Assembly (NCBI GenBank): GCA_020721965.1
Contig: DYLS01000041.1
Location: 1-40,453, forward strand
Source: Blastopirellula marina
GTDB taxonomy: Bacteria > Planctomycetota > Planctomycetia > Pirellulales > Thermoguttaceae
Reading direction: 5' to 3'
Length of the DNA: 40,453 nucleotides
Below the pieces are notes generated by a model, which was given only the letters and a program-made list of their open reading frames with translations, made no database searches and was not told the DNA's origin. Below, one piece after another: positions 1 to 7,140 of this stretch. The position numbers and the translations under genes were made by a program. Positions within the stretch are counted from its first letter, which is position 1. Each line of letters begins with the position of its first letter.

Positions 1-1
1 C

Positions 2-121
2 GCAACACTGCCCGAGGTTGACAGGCCCGCTTCCTATTCCCGCACATGGGCGGTATGGATCGCTAGCCTCATCACGCTCGCCAGCGTCGCTCTCGGCGTG
101 TACCTGGCGCTCGTACCATAG
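2..121 (+). CDS. C-terminal end of a membrane protein (partial)
   Basis: An open frame enters from the left edge and stops at the TAG at 119-121, giving 39 residues. The last ~22 residues are hydrophobic (WAVWIASLITLASVALGVYL) and form a likely terminal transmembrane helix ending two residues before the stop. The residues before it are polar and suit a cytoplasmic or periplasmic segment. The family cannot be told from so little. Composition and the sharp hydrophobic end favour a real gene tail, but no start or domain is visible. Confidence 0.4.
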   Translation, partial: ATLPEVDRPASYSRTWAVWIASLITLASVALGVYLALVP

Positions 122-165
122 TGAGTGGCCAAGGTGCAATAAAGTGCGGCCGAACCCTTCGTTGC

Positions 166-226
166 ACCCAACTCGCTATGGCGGGCTTCGTTCGCTTTCG
201 CCGTCGGCTGAGCTTGACCGTTGGGC
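166..226. other. possible attC-like (integron cassette) site, degenerate
   Basis: ACCCAAC (166-172) and GTTGGGC (220-226) match the R'' (RYYYAAC) and R' (GTTRRRY) core boxes of integron attC sites, 61 bp overall, which is within the known size range. The site lies just after one gene end and 31 bp before a hicA gene, a cargo type common in chromosomal integrons. Against it: no convincing L''/L' inner boxes with an extrahelical base are seen, and no integrase is present. It could be a decayed lone site or chance. Confidence 0.22.
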
Positions 227-257
227 ACCATGACGAGGGCCATGGCATACTCGGCGC

Positions 258-446
258 ATGAAAGTCAGCGAAAGACTGGAGATTCTGCGTAAAGACGGCT
301 GGCTGCTTGTGGCGACCAGAGGCTGCCAGCGCCCGTTCAAGCATCCCGTGAAGCCCGGACGCGTTACCGTTGCAGGGAAACCAATCGATGACCTTGCTCC
401 CGGAACACTCGATAGCACCCTCAAACAAACATCACGGAAAGGTTGA
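258..446 (+). CDS. hicA: HicA-like toxin, probably inactive
   Basis: The 62-residue product matches HicA (YcfA-like) mRNA interferase toxins in length and pattern: an N-terminal helix (VSERLEILRKDGW), then the RG..R.FKHP strand, then KPGRVTVAGKP and DDLAPGTL. HicA cleaves mRNA through a catalytic histidine in a G-S-H motif. Here the equivalent position reads RGCQRPFKHP, so Ser-His has become Cys-Gln and the catalytic histidine is missing. The expected antitoxin gene starts 4 bp downstream but is truncated (next entry). Together this suggests a decaying, non-toxic remnant of a type II toxin-antitoxin pair. Family assignment is firm; inactivity is inferred. Confidence 0.75.
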   Translation: MKVSERLEILRKDGWLLVATRGCQRPFKHPVKPGRVTVAGKPIDDLAPGTLDSTLKQTSRKG

Positions 447-450
447 AGCG

Positions 451-489
451 ATGCGCTATGCCATCGTTATCCCAACCCCCGCCGAATAG
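451..489 (+). pseudogene. hicB: hicB antitoxin remnant (first 12 codons)
   Basis: The ATG lies 4 bp after the hicA stop, the usual hicAB spacing, and the first residues MRYAIVI match the N-terminal strand of HicB antitoxins. The frame stops at TAG 487-489 after PTPAE. No continuation of the HicB partial RNase H fold or of its DNA-binding domain is seen in the following AT-richer sequence, so the rest appears lost by deletion or replacement. Confidence 0.45.
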
Positions 490-518
490 GGGATTCTAAT
501 TGCAAGTGATTGCAAAGA

Positions 519-677
519 AATGATTTACGTCAATTGAGCACCCTGATTCCCCCCCGCTTTCTGAGTACAAGGCGTATCGTGCAACTCATTACAGGACAAG
601 AACTTACGAAAAACATTGAATGACTACAGCACGCAGCATAAATCAACCGAAAGTCGTTGTGTAGTAATGATTTACGT
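519..677. repeat. direct repeat pair in an AT-rich, gene-free stretch (490-921)
   Basis: AATGATTTACGT occurs at 519-530 and again at 666-677, 147 bp apart. The stretch 490-720 is visibly richer in A+T than its surroundings and starts exactly where hicB is broken off. No convincing gene is seen from 490 to 921; the open frames there lack family features. The repeats may flank a small insertion that replaced the hicB body. Confidence 0.35.
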
Positions 678-921
678 AATAATACGTCCAGGAAGTTTGG
701 ATTAACCGCGACTTTTAGACCTAACATATAGTGGTGTGCAATGGCGGTGGGGCACCACTTCCTCAAAGTGACTTGTGAAGTTGGCGCGGTACCGAACGCT
801 CATTCGAGCATTCCGAGCATATGGAAGTAGGTCGCCACGCCAATAGAGGGAGTAGGTTGTGGCGCCAAAAGAGGGGACCGCTCGCCGCGCGGTCAAAAGC
901 GATTCGCGCCGCAAGCTGCCG

Positions 922-1092
922 TCACGGCGAGGGCCGAGACTGCCATGCCGAACCCAACGGGCAATGCGTGCAGCCAGCGCAGGTCGGCCCTTTTTCGGAG
1001 ACGTTCCGCAGCGACCGGAAGTGTTGCACCAGATACGCCACGGCGATTCCAACCGCGATCCAAGCCGAAATGTCTTGCCAAAACATCGACAT
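922..1092 (-). CDS. FeoB-associated Cys-rich membrane protein
   Basis: A 56-residue product that begins MSMFWQDI, has one hydrophobic helix at about residues 9-24 (AWIAVGIAVAYLV) and then a short cytoplasmic tail with C38-x2-C41-x2-C44. This is the layout of the small FeoB-associated Cys-rich proteins (Pfam FeoB_associated type, FeoC-like position) found after feoB in many phyla. It follows feoB on the same strand after a 120-bp gap, making feoA-feoB-small Cys protein a complete Feo set. The cysteine triad may bind iron or a cluster, or report redox state to FeoB. The role is inferred; layout and context make the call strong. Confidence 0.82.
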   Translation of the reverse strand: MSMFWQDISAWIAVGIAVAYLVQHFRSLRNVSEKGPTCAGCTHCPLGSAWQSRPSP

Positions 1093-1212
1093 AGGCATCA
1101 GCTACCGTGAAAAAGCTGCTCTCACCGATCACACGACAGACGCGAAAGTCAGTCTACCCTCTCCCACTGCTATAGGATTCACGCTGGATCATCCGATTCA
1201 ACGGTGTCGGCC

Positions 1213-3774
1213 TCAACCACTTAAAATTCTAGACCCGACCTGGTAGGTGGCAAGGGCTGCGAAGTAGGCCAGCGTGGTCATGTAGGCGAAGGTGAAAGCG
1301 GGCCAGAACCAACTATTGGTCTCGCGGCGGATGACAGCCAAGGTAGCCGCGCATTGGGCGCAAAGGGCGAAGAATACCATGATGGAGAGGGCGACCGGGA
1401 TGTTGAAGACGGGCCGGTTCGTGCCCTTCCAGGTCGCGGTTTGCAGACGCGCATGCAATTCGCCCGCGGTTTGTTCGGATGTCACATCGATTTCTTCGCT
1501 GCCGCTGCTCAGGTTGAACATGACGCCGAGGGTGGCCACTACCACCTCGCGAGCGGGGAAAGAGGCGAGGACCGCCGTGCTGATGCGCCAATCCCAGCCG
1601 AGAGGGCGAAAGACTGGTTCGATGAATCGGCCCAGCCGGCCCATGACGCTTTGGTGTTGGTACGCCATTTGGATCTCGCGTTGCAGCTCGTCCCAGCGTG
1701 CTTGGACACTTTGGCGAGTCGGGCTTCCCTCTGGCAGGCGCGCGAGTTGTTCCCGGAGCTGGTCGCGTTCGGCCGCAAACGGAGCCTCCACGGTAGCAGC
1801 ATGGTGCGGGTAGTACAGCAGTGCCCAGACGACGATCGAGACCGCCAGAATCAGAGTGCCCGCGTTCCGGACGAACACCACTACCCGTTCCCAAACCCTC
1901 AGCCCCACCGTGCGCGGCGAGGGCAGTTTGTAGGCCGGTAATTCCATGACGAAAGAGGGGGTACCACCGCGGAAGATCACGCGTTTCAAGAGCAGGGCCA
2001 CGACGACGGCAACGGCAATGCCCAGGGCGTACAGGCCCATCAGGACCAGCCCCCTCAAGCTCAATGTTCCCCACAGATAGCGACGATCGGGGATGAAAAC
2101 GTAGATTAGCAAACCGTAAACCGGCAGCCGGGCGGAGCAGGTCATCAAAGGGGCGATGAGAATGGTCGTCAAGCGATCCCGCTCGTTCTCGATGGTGCGC
2201 GTAGCCATGATCCCCGGCACAGCGCAGACGAAACTGGAAAGCATGGGAATGAACGACTTTCCGCTCAGGCCGATCCGCGTCATGAGCCGGTCCATGAGAT
2301 AGGCGGAACGGGCGATATAGCCGCAGTCTTCCAGGATGGCGATGAAGGCGAAAAGGATGGCGATTTGCGGGACGAAGGTGAGCACGGCCCCTACGCCGCT
2401 GAGGATGCCATCAATAACCAGGCTCTGCATAGCGCCGGGAGGAATCGCTTGCGAGATCAGGCCTGCCAATGCCTGCACGGCTCGATCCATCGCCTGGCTG
2501 AAGGGTTCGGCAGCGCGAAACACCGCCTGAAACATGGTCGCCATGACCAGCGCGAAGATCAGCATCCCCCAGACCTTGTGGGTTAGCACGGCATCCAGCC
2601 GATCGGACAAGGTCTGCTCGTACTGCTCCGGATAGGTCACGACGCCGTCCAAAACCTTCGCCACCCATTGATAGCGGCATTGCACCTCGACTTCGGAAGT
2701 CGAAAGCCCCTGGGCGGCAATGGCGTCGCGGGCCTCTTGAACGAGTTGCGAGACCGCGGAGGCATCCTTGCCAAAAAACTGCTTTTGCAGGAAGCCGTTG
2801 TGGTCGAACAGCAGCCGCTCCGTCCAGAACCGCGCTCGCCAATCGTACGGGGCTCCTGGGATGGATTTCCCGCGGCGAACATCGTCCACGGCCCTGACGG
2901 TCAGATTTGGTGAAACGGCGGATGCAGCCGCTGTTGCGTGCGTGCCGTTATTTGCCGCCCCGTCCACCTGGTCCGCGCCGAAATCCGTGATGGCATGGTT
3001 GCTGAAATGGTTGCTGGAGTCCGTGCCGGTATCCGTACTGGAGTCCATACTTAGATTGTTGCCGGAATGGTTGCGGGAATTGTCGCTGCGATCCAGGCTG
3101 GCATCCTCGCTCGTCAGCAGCGATTGCGGCGGCTTCTGCCCATCGCAGATGAGGTCGAGCCAATGGCGCTCGGCCAGCCGGGCAAGGAGGGCTTCGGATT
3201 GCGCGACGATCACGTCCGGCACTTGCGGCAGGCGCGGTCTGGGAGGAGACTCCATGACGGCGGCGATCGCCGCTTGCAAGGCATCCACGCCCTTCCCCTG
3301 ATGCGCCAGCACAGGCACGACCGGCACGCCCAATCGCTCGGACAGGGCTGCCGGGTTCACGGAGATGCCGTGCCGTTCCGCCACGTCCACCATCGTCAAT
3401 GCCACGACCGTCGGAAGGCCCAAGGCCAGCACCTGTCCCGCGAGATAGAGATTCCGCTCCAAGTTCGAGGCATCGACCACGCAGACCACGGCGTCGACGG
3501 GCGGTACCCCCTTTTCCTGGCCGAGTAAGACCTGGACGGCCACGAGTTCGTCGCGCGAGCGGACGGCCAGGCTGTACAAACCGGGGAGGTCCACGACCTC
3601 GAAAACGCTGCCGTGATATCGAAACCGGCCGGTCCGCTTCTCCACGGTCACGCCGGGATAGTTGCCGACCCGTTGGTAGATACCCACCAGCGCGCTGAAC
3701 AATGTGGACTTGCCCGTATTGGGATTGCCGAGAAGGGCGACTGTGACGCAGCGTTTCTCCGAAGCGACGCTCAT
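1213..3774 (-). CDS. feoB: ferrous iron transport protein B (GTPase permease)
   Basis: FeoB moves Fe2+ across the inner membrane and carries an N-terminal G domain. With the ATG at 3774 the product is 853 aa; an in-frame ATG 75 bp upstream would add 25 residues that lie before the G domain. G1 GNPNTGKST is at 16-24 and G3 DLPG at 62-65. The G4 position reads TMVD (127-130), so the usual Asn of NxxD is Thr, which should weaken guanine selectivity. Residues ~216-305 are a Ser/Asn/Asp/Thr-rich low-complexity insert in the cytosolic linker, absent from ordinary FeoB. The membrane part has both Gate motifs, including SSFVCAVPGIMATRTI and the FPAREVVVATLG segment, and the conserved C-terminal helices. 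The gene follows feoA on the same strand. Confidence 0.95.
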   Translation of the reverse strand: MSVASEKRCVTVALLGNPNTGKSTLFSALVGIYQRVGNYPGVTVEKRTGRFRYHGSVFEVVDLPGLYSLAVRSRDELVAVQVLLGQEKGVPPVDAVVCVVDASNLERNLYLAGQVLALGLPTVVALTMVDVAERHGISVNPAALSERLGVPVVPVLAHQGKGVDALQAAIAAVMESPPRPRLPQVPDVIVAQSEALLARLAERHWLDLICDGQKPPQSLLTSEDASLDRSDNSRNHSGNNLSMDSSTDTGTDSSNHFSNHAITDFGADQVDGAANNGTHATAAASAVSPNLTVRAVDDVRRGKSIPGAPYDWRARFWTERLLFDHNGFLQKQFFGKDASAVSQLVQEARDAIAAQGLSTSEVEVQCRYQWVAKVLDGVVTYPEQYEQTLSDRLDAVLTHKVWGMLIFALVMATMFQAVFRAAEPFSQAMDRAVQALAGLISQAIPPGAMQSLVIDGILSGVGAVLTFVPQIAILFAFIAILEDCGYIARSAYLMDRLMTRIGLSGKSFIPMLSSFVCAVPGIMATRTIENERDRLTTILIAPLMTCSARLPVYGLLIYVFIPDRRYLWGTLSLRGLVLMGLYALGIAVAVVVALLLKRVIFRGGTPSFVMELPAYKLPSPRTVGLRVWERVVVFVRNAGTLILAVSIVVWALLYYPHHAATVEAPFAAERDQLREQLARLPEGSPTRQSVQARWDELQREIQMAYQHQSVMGRLGRFIEPVFRPLGWDWRISTAVLASFPAREVVVATLGVMFNLSSGSEEIDVTSEQTAGELHARLQTATWKGTNRPVFNIPVALSIMVFFALCAQCAATLAVIRRETNSWFWPAFTFAYMTTLAYFAALATYQVGSRILSG

Positions 3775-3913
3775 GGGTGGAAAGGCGAATGAGGGGTCAT
3801 GGACCCGAGCGAATGGGGTCGCCGATCTGCGGAGGAACGGCCAAGCCATTACTGGTCCAGGGTCTTTTCAAGGAACCGAACGCTTCTCCCTCGACCGAAA
3901 GCCTGGAACGCGA

Positions 3914-4279
3914 TCAGCCGCATCCGCGATGCCGATGTTGCCCGCCTTGGGCGCCACGATGACGATGCCGACACGGTATCTCTCCTGTAGAACGAAGGGG
4001 TTCTACAAGAATCTGCACGTCGTCGGACCGCAGGCACAGCTTGCTACCACCCACGTGGACGATGCAGGGGTTGCCGGGCCGGAACACGCGGATTTCGCGA
4101 CCTTTGCAAAGACCGATCTCCTGGAGGCGATGGGCGGCATCGCCGGGAGCAAGTAAGGACACGATGATACCGCGATCCCCAGCCCGCAGGAAATTCAACG
4201 GTAACGGCTCCGCGGTTCCCGTCTCGGGGGCGGGACGGGCCGCAATCGCTTCAGACGCATTTTGGTTGGGACCGATCAT
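3914..4279 (-). CDS. feoA: ferrous iron transport protein A (SH3-like)
   Basis: The 121-residue product has a FeoA domain at about residues 28-95: LNFLRAGDRGIIVSLL, then HRLQEIGLCKGREIRV and VGGSKLCLRSDDVQILVEP, the small SH3-like fold that binds FeoB. FeoA proteins are usually 75-90 aa; this one has a polar 27-residue N-terminus and a His/Arg-rich tail (CRHRHR, QHRHR) that no known FeoA needs. feoB starts 139 bp downstream on the same strand. Transcription is expected from the promoter/Fur-box pair at 4515-4569, leaving a ~255-nt leader. No strong Shine-Dalgarno is visible before the ATG, so the start could lie slightly further in. Confidence 0.9.
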   Translation of the reverse strand: MIGPNQNASEAIAARPAPETGTAEPLPLNFLRAGDRGIIVSLLAPGDAAHRLQEIGLCKGREIRVFRPGNPCIVHVGGSKLCLRSDDVQILVEPLRSTGEIPCRHRHRGAQGGQHRHRGCG

Positions 4280-4343
4280 TCTAGGGGTCTCTGTCTCCGG
4301 CTGATCAAACTCATCGAACTGGGTACAATATCCAACGACTGCT

Positions 4344-4388
4344 CATAACGAACCAGGTCATAGCGGATCGGGTCATAGTGAATCGGGG
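4344..4388. repeat. three tandem 15-nt units in the feoA leader
   Basis: Units CATAACGAACCAGGT, CATAGCGGATCGGGT and CATAGTGAATCGGGG follow each other without gaps. They lie between the Fur-controlled start region and the feoA start codon, so they would be transcribed as part of the leader. Similar degenerate short tandem repeats recur before other genes of this window. Confidence 0.7.
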
Positions 4389-4514
4389 GACAGCCTGGCC
4401 GGGTTTCCGCAAAGTCACGCCTCTCTTTGGCCTGTGCGGCGGCGATTTTCGATGTGCCGCGATGAGGGGCAATCATCGATTGTGGTGCGTCTTTGCCTGA
4501 ATAACGTCGCCCAA

Positions 4515-4533
4515 ATTGAGAACAATTCTCATT
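4515..4533 (-). promoter_or_regulatory. Fur box of the feo operon
   Basis: On the minus strand the 19 bp read AATGAGAATTGTTCTCAAT, an inverted repeat TGAGAA-N3-TTCTCA that fits the classic 19-bp Fur consensus with conserved TGAGAA/TTCTCA arms. It begins about 8 bp downstream of the -10 hexamer and covers the predicted start point, the position where Fe2+-Fur blocks RNA polymerase. The downstream genes are feoA and feoB, classical Fur targets. Confidence 0.85.
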
Positions 4534-4540
4534 TGCTTTC

Positions 4541-4569
4541 ATTATATGCTACGCCTCCCGCGCGTTCAA
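4541..4569 (-). promoter_or_regulatory. sigma70-type promoter of the feo operon
   Basis: On the minus strand TTGAAC (4569-4564) and a perfect TATAAT (4546-4541) are separated by exactly 17 bp. The predicted start is near 4534, inside the Fur box edge. The match quality, spacing and operator placement support each other. Confidence 0.8.
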
Positions 4570-4583
4570 GGGTTCGATACCGG

Positions 4584-4906
4584 TAGTCTTTCCCAGGGGT
4601 TCTTGTCACTGCAAGACAGCTCGCCCTCCAGCCCTCGCCCGCCTGTTCTCGCCCTCCTGTCATTTCGAGCGAAGCGAGAAACCTTTTGAAGCGAGAAACC
4701 TTCTCGTCATGGGGTAAGATTTCTCCTCGCTGACGCTCGTCGAAATGACAGTCCTTTCCACACTCAGGGAACCTCTGGGACCGCAGAACAACGCGCTGGA
4801 ACCTCTGAACGACCATTGGGAACGTCTGGAGAATCCATGGGAGTCTCTGAATAACCCTCGTTGATTCACAAATCTTTTCCTTTATTGCTGGGCCGTGAAC
4901 GGTTAC
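4584..4906. repeat. dispersed ~330-bp repeat, copy 1
   Basis: This stretch aligns along its length with 34278-34613. Shared landmarks are a TAGTCTTTC-type left edge, TGTCATTTCGA (4658-4668) with its exact inverse TCGAAATGACA (4740-4750), two copies of GAAGCGAGAAA, an AAGATTTCTCCTCGCT block, a tail of degenerate GGAACCTCTG units and a right edge GCCGTGAACGGTTAC. It has no coding frame of note and begins 15 bp outside the feo -35 box. It fills most of the feoA-ffh gap. The long inverted repeat could fold in DNA or RNA. Confidence 0.8.
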
Positions 4907-4931
4907 TGATACCGAATTGGCCGCGAACGTT

Positions 4932-4981
4932 TTTGTGGACAACGCCTCGCGGCTTCTTTGTGGACAACGTTCCGCAGCCTG
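4932..4981. repeat. 25-nt tandem duplication
   Basis: TTTGTGGACAACG occurs at 4932-4944 and 4957-4969, each followed by a diverged CCTCGCGGCTTC / TTCCGCAGCCTG, giving two 25-nt units. It sits ~330 bp before the ffh start, in a gap with no other visible gene. Confidence 0.6.
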
Positions 4982-5017
4982 CCCAGCCATTGGGAGGACA
5001 TCCGGCCGGATCGGCGA

Positions 5018-5047
5018 TTGCCAGTTTTCGGCGGGTTTCGTTAAGAT
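5018..5047 (+). promoter_or_regulatory. candidate promoter for ffh
   Basis: TTGCCA (5018-5023) and TAAGAT (5042-5047) with an 18-bp spacer match 5/6 and 4/6 of the sigma70 hexamers. The predicted start near 5054 would give a ~254-nt leader before ffh. No SRP RNA signature (GGAAGG tetraloop arm) was found in that leader. Confidence 0.35.
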
Positions 5048-5307
5048 AAATGGGGGATGGCGGTCAGCGATTGCGTTGTGCCAGCGATTTTGCCGGGCCG
5101 GGGGCGGCCGGGTTCTGCTAAAACGCCGGACGGTCCGGCCGCCATCTTGCGAAGCCTTTCCAGGGATAAAACACAGAGCCGCACCGGGACGCTTTCCGGG
5201 ACGCGGCGAGGTGGGGGGCGATCGTCGCAGCCAGAGGCGGACGAGACAGCACTTTTTTCGAGATCACATATTTCGCGACCACCGCGGATTCCAATCACGA
5301 GGCCAAT

Positions 5308-6789
5308 ATGTTTGAGCGATTGCAGAGCGGGCTTTCCGACGCCTTGCGGACCCTGGTCGGTCAAGGCAAGCTCACGGAATCGAATATGCGGGAGGGCTTG
5401 CAGCTTGTTCAAGAAGCCCTGCTGGACGCCGACGTAAGCCTCCCCGTCGTCAAGGATTTCGTGGCGAAGGTGGCCGCCGAGGCAAAGGGGGAGCGGGTTT
5501 CGCGATCCTTGAGGCCGACGCAACAGTTGCTGGCCATCGTGTATGAGCAATTAGTGGCCCTCATGGGGCCGATCGACCACGAAATCAAGATCAAGCCCTC
5601 GGGCAGCGTGGTGATGCTGTGCGGTCTGCAAGGTTCGGGCAAGACCACGACCTGCGCGAAGATGTCACGGATGCTTCGCGAACGCGGGGCATCGCCATTG
5701 TTGGTGGCTGCCGACCTGCAACGTCCCGCCGCCATCGAACAGTTGAAAATCTTGGGGGATCGCATCGGGGTGCCGGTATATACGGAGCCGGGCGAATCGG
5801 ATCCCGTCGCGTTGTGCCGCCGTGCTGTTGCCCAGGCTCCCAAGCTGGGGGCCAACGTGGTGATCTTGGACACGGCGGGACGCCTGCACATTGACGCCGA
5901 ATTGATGCGTCAATTGGAAGAGATCGACAGGAAGGTCCGCCCCGACCAGGTCTTCTTGGTGGTGGATGCGATGACCGGGCAGGACGCCGTCCGCAGCGCT
6001 CGCGCGTTCCACGAGGCCCTGACTCTGGATGGCGTGATCCTGACCAAGCTGGATGGCGACGCACGCGGTGGGGCCGCCCTCTCCGTCAAGTTCGTCACCG
6101 GCGTGCCCATCAAGTTCATCGGGACGGGCGAGCAGGTCGATGCCCTGGAGGAGTTCCACCCGGAGCGGATTGCGGGCCGCATTCTCGGTCAGGGCGACTT
6201 GATGAGCTTGATCGATCAGGCCCGGCGCAAGCTCGATCAAGAGGCGATCGCCGAACAGCAAAAACGGATCATGGAGGGCGAGTTCACCCTCGATGACTTC
6301 CGGAACCTATTGGATCAGACGGCCCGACTGGGGCCGATCCAGAACGTCCTGGGCATGCTCCCCGGCATGGGCAACATCCTGCGGGCCTTGGAAAGCGATG
6401 ATGTGGACGCGGCCGCCTCCATCCGCCGCATTCGGGGTATCATCGACTCCATGACTCCCGAAGAACGCCGCAAGCCGGACATCATCGACATCAGCCGTCG
6501 TCGCCGCATCGCTGCGGGAGCCGGCGTGGCGACTCACGAGGTTACAGAATTGACGCGCGTCTATGAGCCGGTCGCCGATATGATGCGGAAAATGGCCTCG
6601 CTCAGTGCTCGCGGCCGAATCCAAATGATCCAGCAGCTCTCCCGCCAAATGATGAGCAGCCCCGAGTCGTTGCTCATGCGTCAAAAGAAAGGTACGGGAA
6701 AACGCTTGGGTTCGGCGGAGAAGGCCGCCTTGCGGAAACAAAGGGAACGCGAGTTGCGCCGGTTAAAGCGGGAAAAAAAGAAAAAATAG
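5308..6789 (+). CDS. ffh: signal recognition particle protein Ffh
   Basis: Ffh is the SRP54 GTPase that binds signal peptides of nascent chains and docks to FtsY. The 493-aa product has the N domain (1-~90), the G domain with P-loop GLQGSGKTTT (106-115), DTAGR (188-192) and TKLDG (245-249), and the Met-rich M domain (from ~300) with the GMLPGM loop and the RRRRIAAG RNA-binding segment. A very basic tail (RRLKREKKKK) extends past the usual end; length is slightly above the ~450 aa norm. It starts the housekeeping block ffh-rpsP-trmD-rplS, an arrangement known from many bacteria. Confidence 0.98.
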   Translation: MFERLQSGLSDALRTLVGQGKLTESNMREGLQLVQEALLDADVSLPVVKDFVAKVAAEAKGERVSRSLRPTQQLLAIVYEQLVALMGPIDHEIKIKPSGSVVMLCGLQGSGKTTTCAKMSRMLRERGASPLLVAADLQRPAAIEQLKILGDRIGVPVYTEPGESDPVALCRRAVAQAPKLGANVVILDTAGRLHIDAELMRQLEEIDRKVRPDQVFLVVDAMTGQDAVRSARAFHEALTLDGVILTKLDGDARGGAALSVKFVTGVPIKFIGTGEQVDALEEFHPERIAGRILGQGDLMSLIDQARRKLDQEAIAEQQKRIMEGEFTLDDFRNLLDQTARLGPIQNVLGMLPGMGNILRALESDDVDAAASIRRIRGIIDSMTPEERRKPDIIDISRRRRIAAGAGVATHEVTELTRVYEPVADMMRKMASLSARGRIQMIQQLSRQMMSSPESLLMRQKKGTGKRLGSAEKAALRKQRERELRRLKREKKKK

Positions 6790-7140
6790 CTTGAGGGGGC
6801 TGAGCCGGCAACCGCTTTCGCCGGGGGAGAGAACGATTTCCGGGCCGACCAAGGCGCTCTGGTCATTGCAAAATCTCCGCCGATTCGGCAAAATAACGGT
6901 TTGCCCTGCCTAGGATCCCAGGTGGGCGCAATGTCCGTACTGTGGTCTTCCGGGCCTTGGCGGGGCTTTGTGCAAGAGGGACGCTGAGCATCTGGGCGCC
7001 GTGCAAGAGTAGCTCGTAGCCCTCGGTCCTCGGCGGGTGGGGCGGCATGGCCAAGTCGTCCCGCGGGGCCGTGGCTGGAATCGGATGAGTCGGCTGGAAG
7101 TCAGCGAGGCATTTCCGCTTTTTTTAAGGGAGATATTTTC
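6790..7140 (+). other. ffh-rpsP intergenic gap / rpsP leader
   Basis: No gene is supported in these 351 bp. A weak promoter-like pair, TTGCAA (6866-6871) and AAAATA (6890-6895) with an 18-bp spacer, could serve rpsP and would leave a ~240-nt leader. An AGGGAG Shine-Dalgarno stands just before the GTG of rpsP. The gap is unusually long for an ffh-rpsP junction, so leader-based control by a ribosomal protein is possible but not shown. Confidence 0.3.

Noticed and set aside
821-1246. 141-codon plus-strand frame opposite the FeoB-associated gene
   Set aside because: Composition is Arg/Cys-rich without any family pattern and it lies antisense to a recognisable short gene.
4276-4542. 88-codon open frame upstream of feoA with an ATGA overlap to its start
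   Set aside because: Its first ATG lies on the -10 hexamer upstream of the predicted start point, it contains the Fur box and the 15-nt repeats, and it resembles no family.
5054-5307. SRP RNA gene next to ffh
   Set aside because: No GGAAGG-type tetraloop arm with its conserved internal loop is visible.
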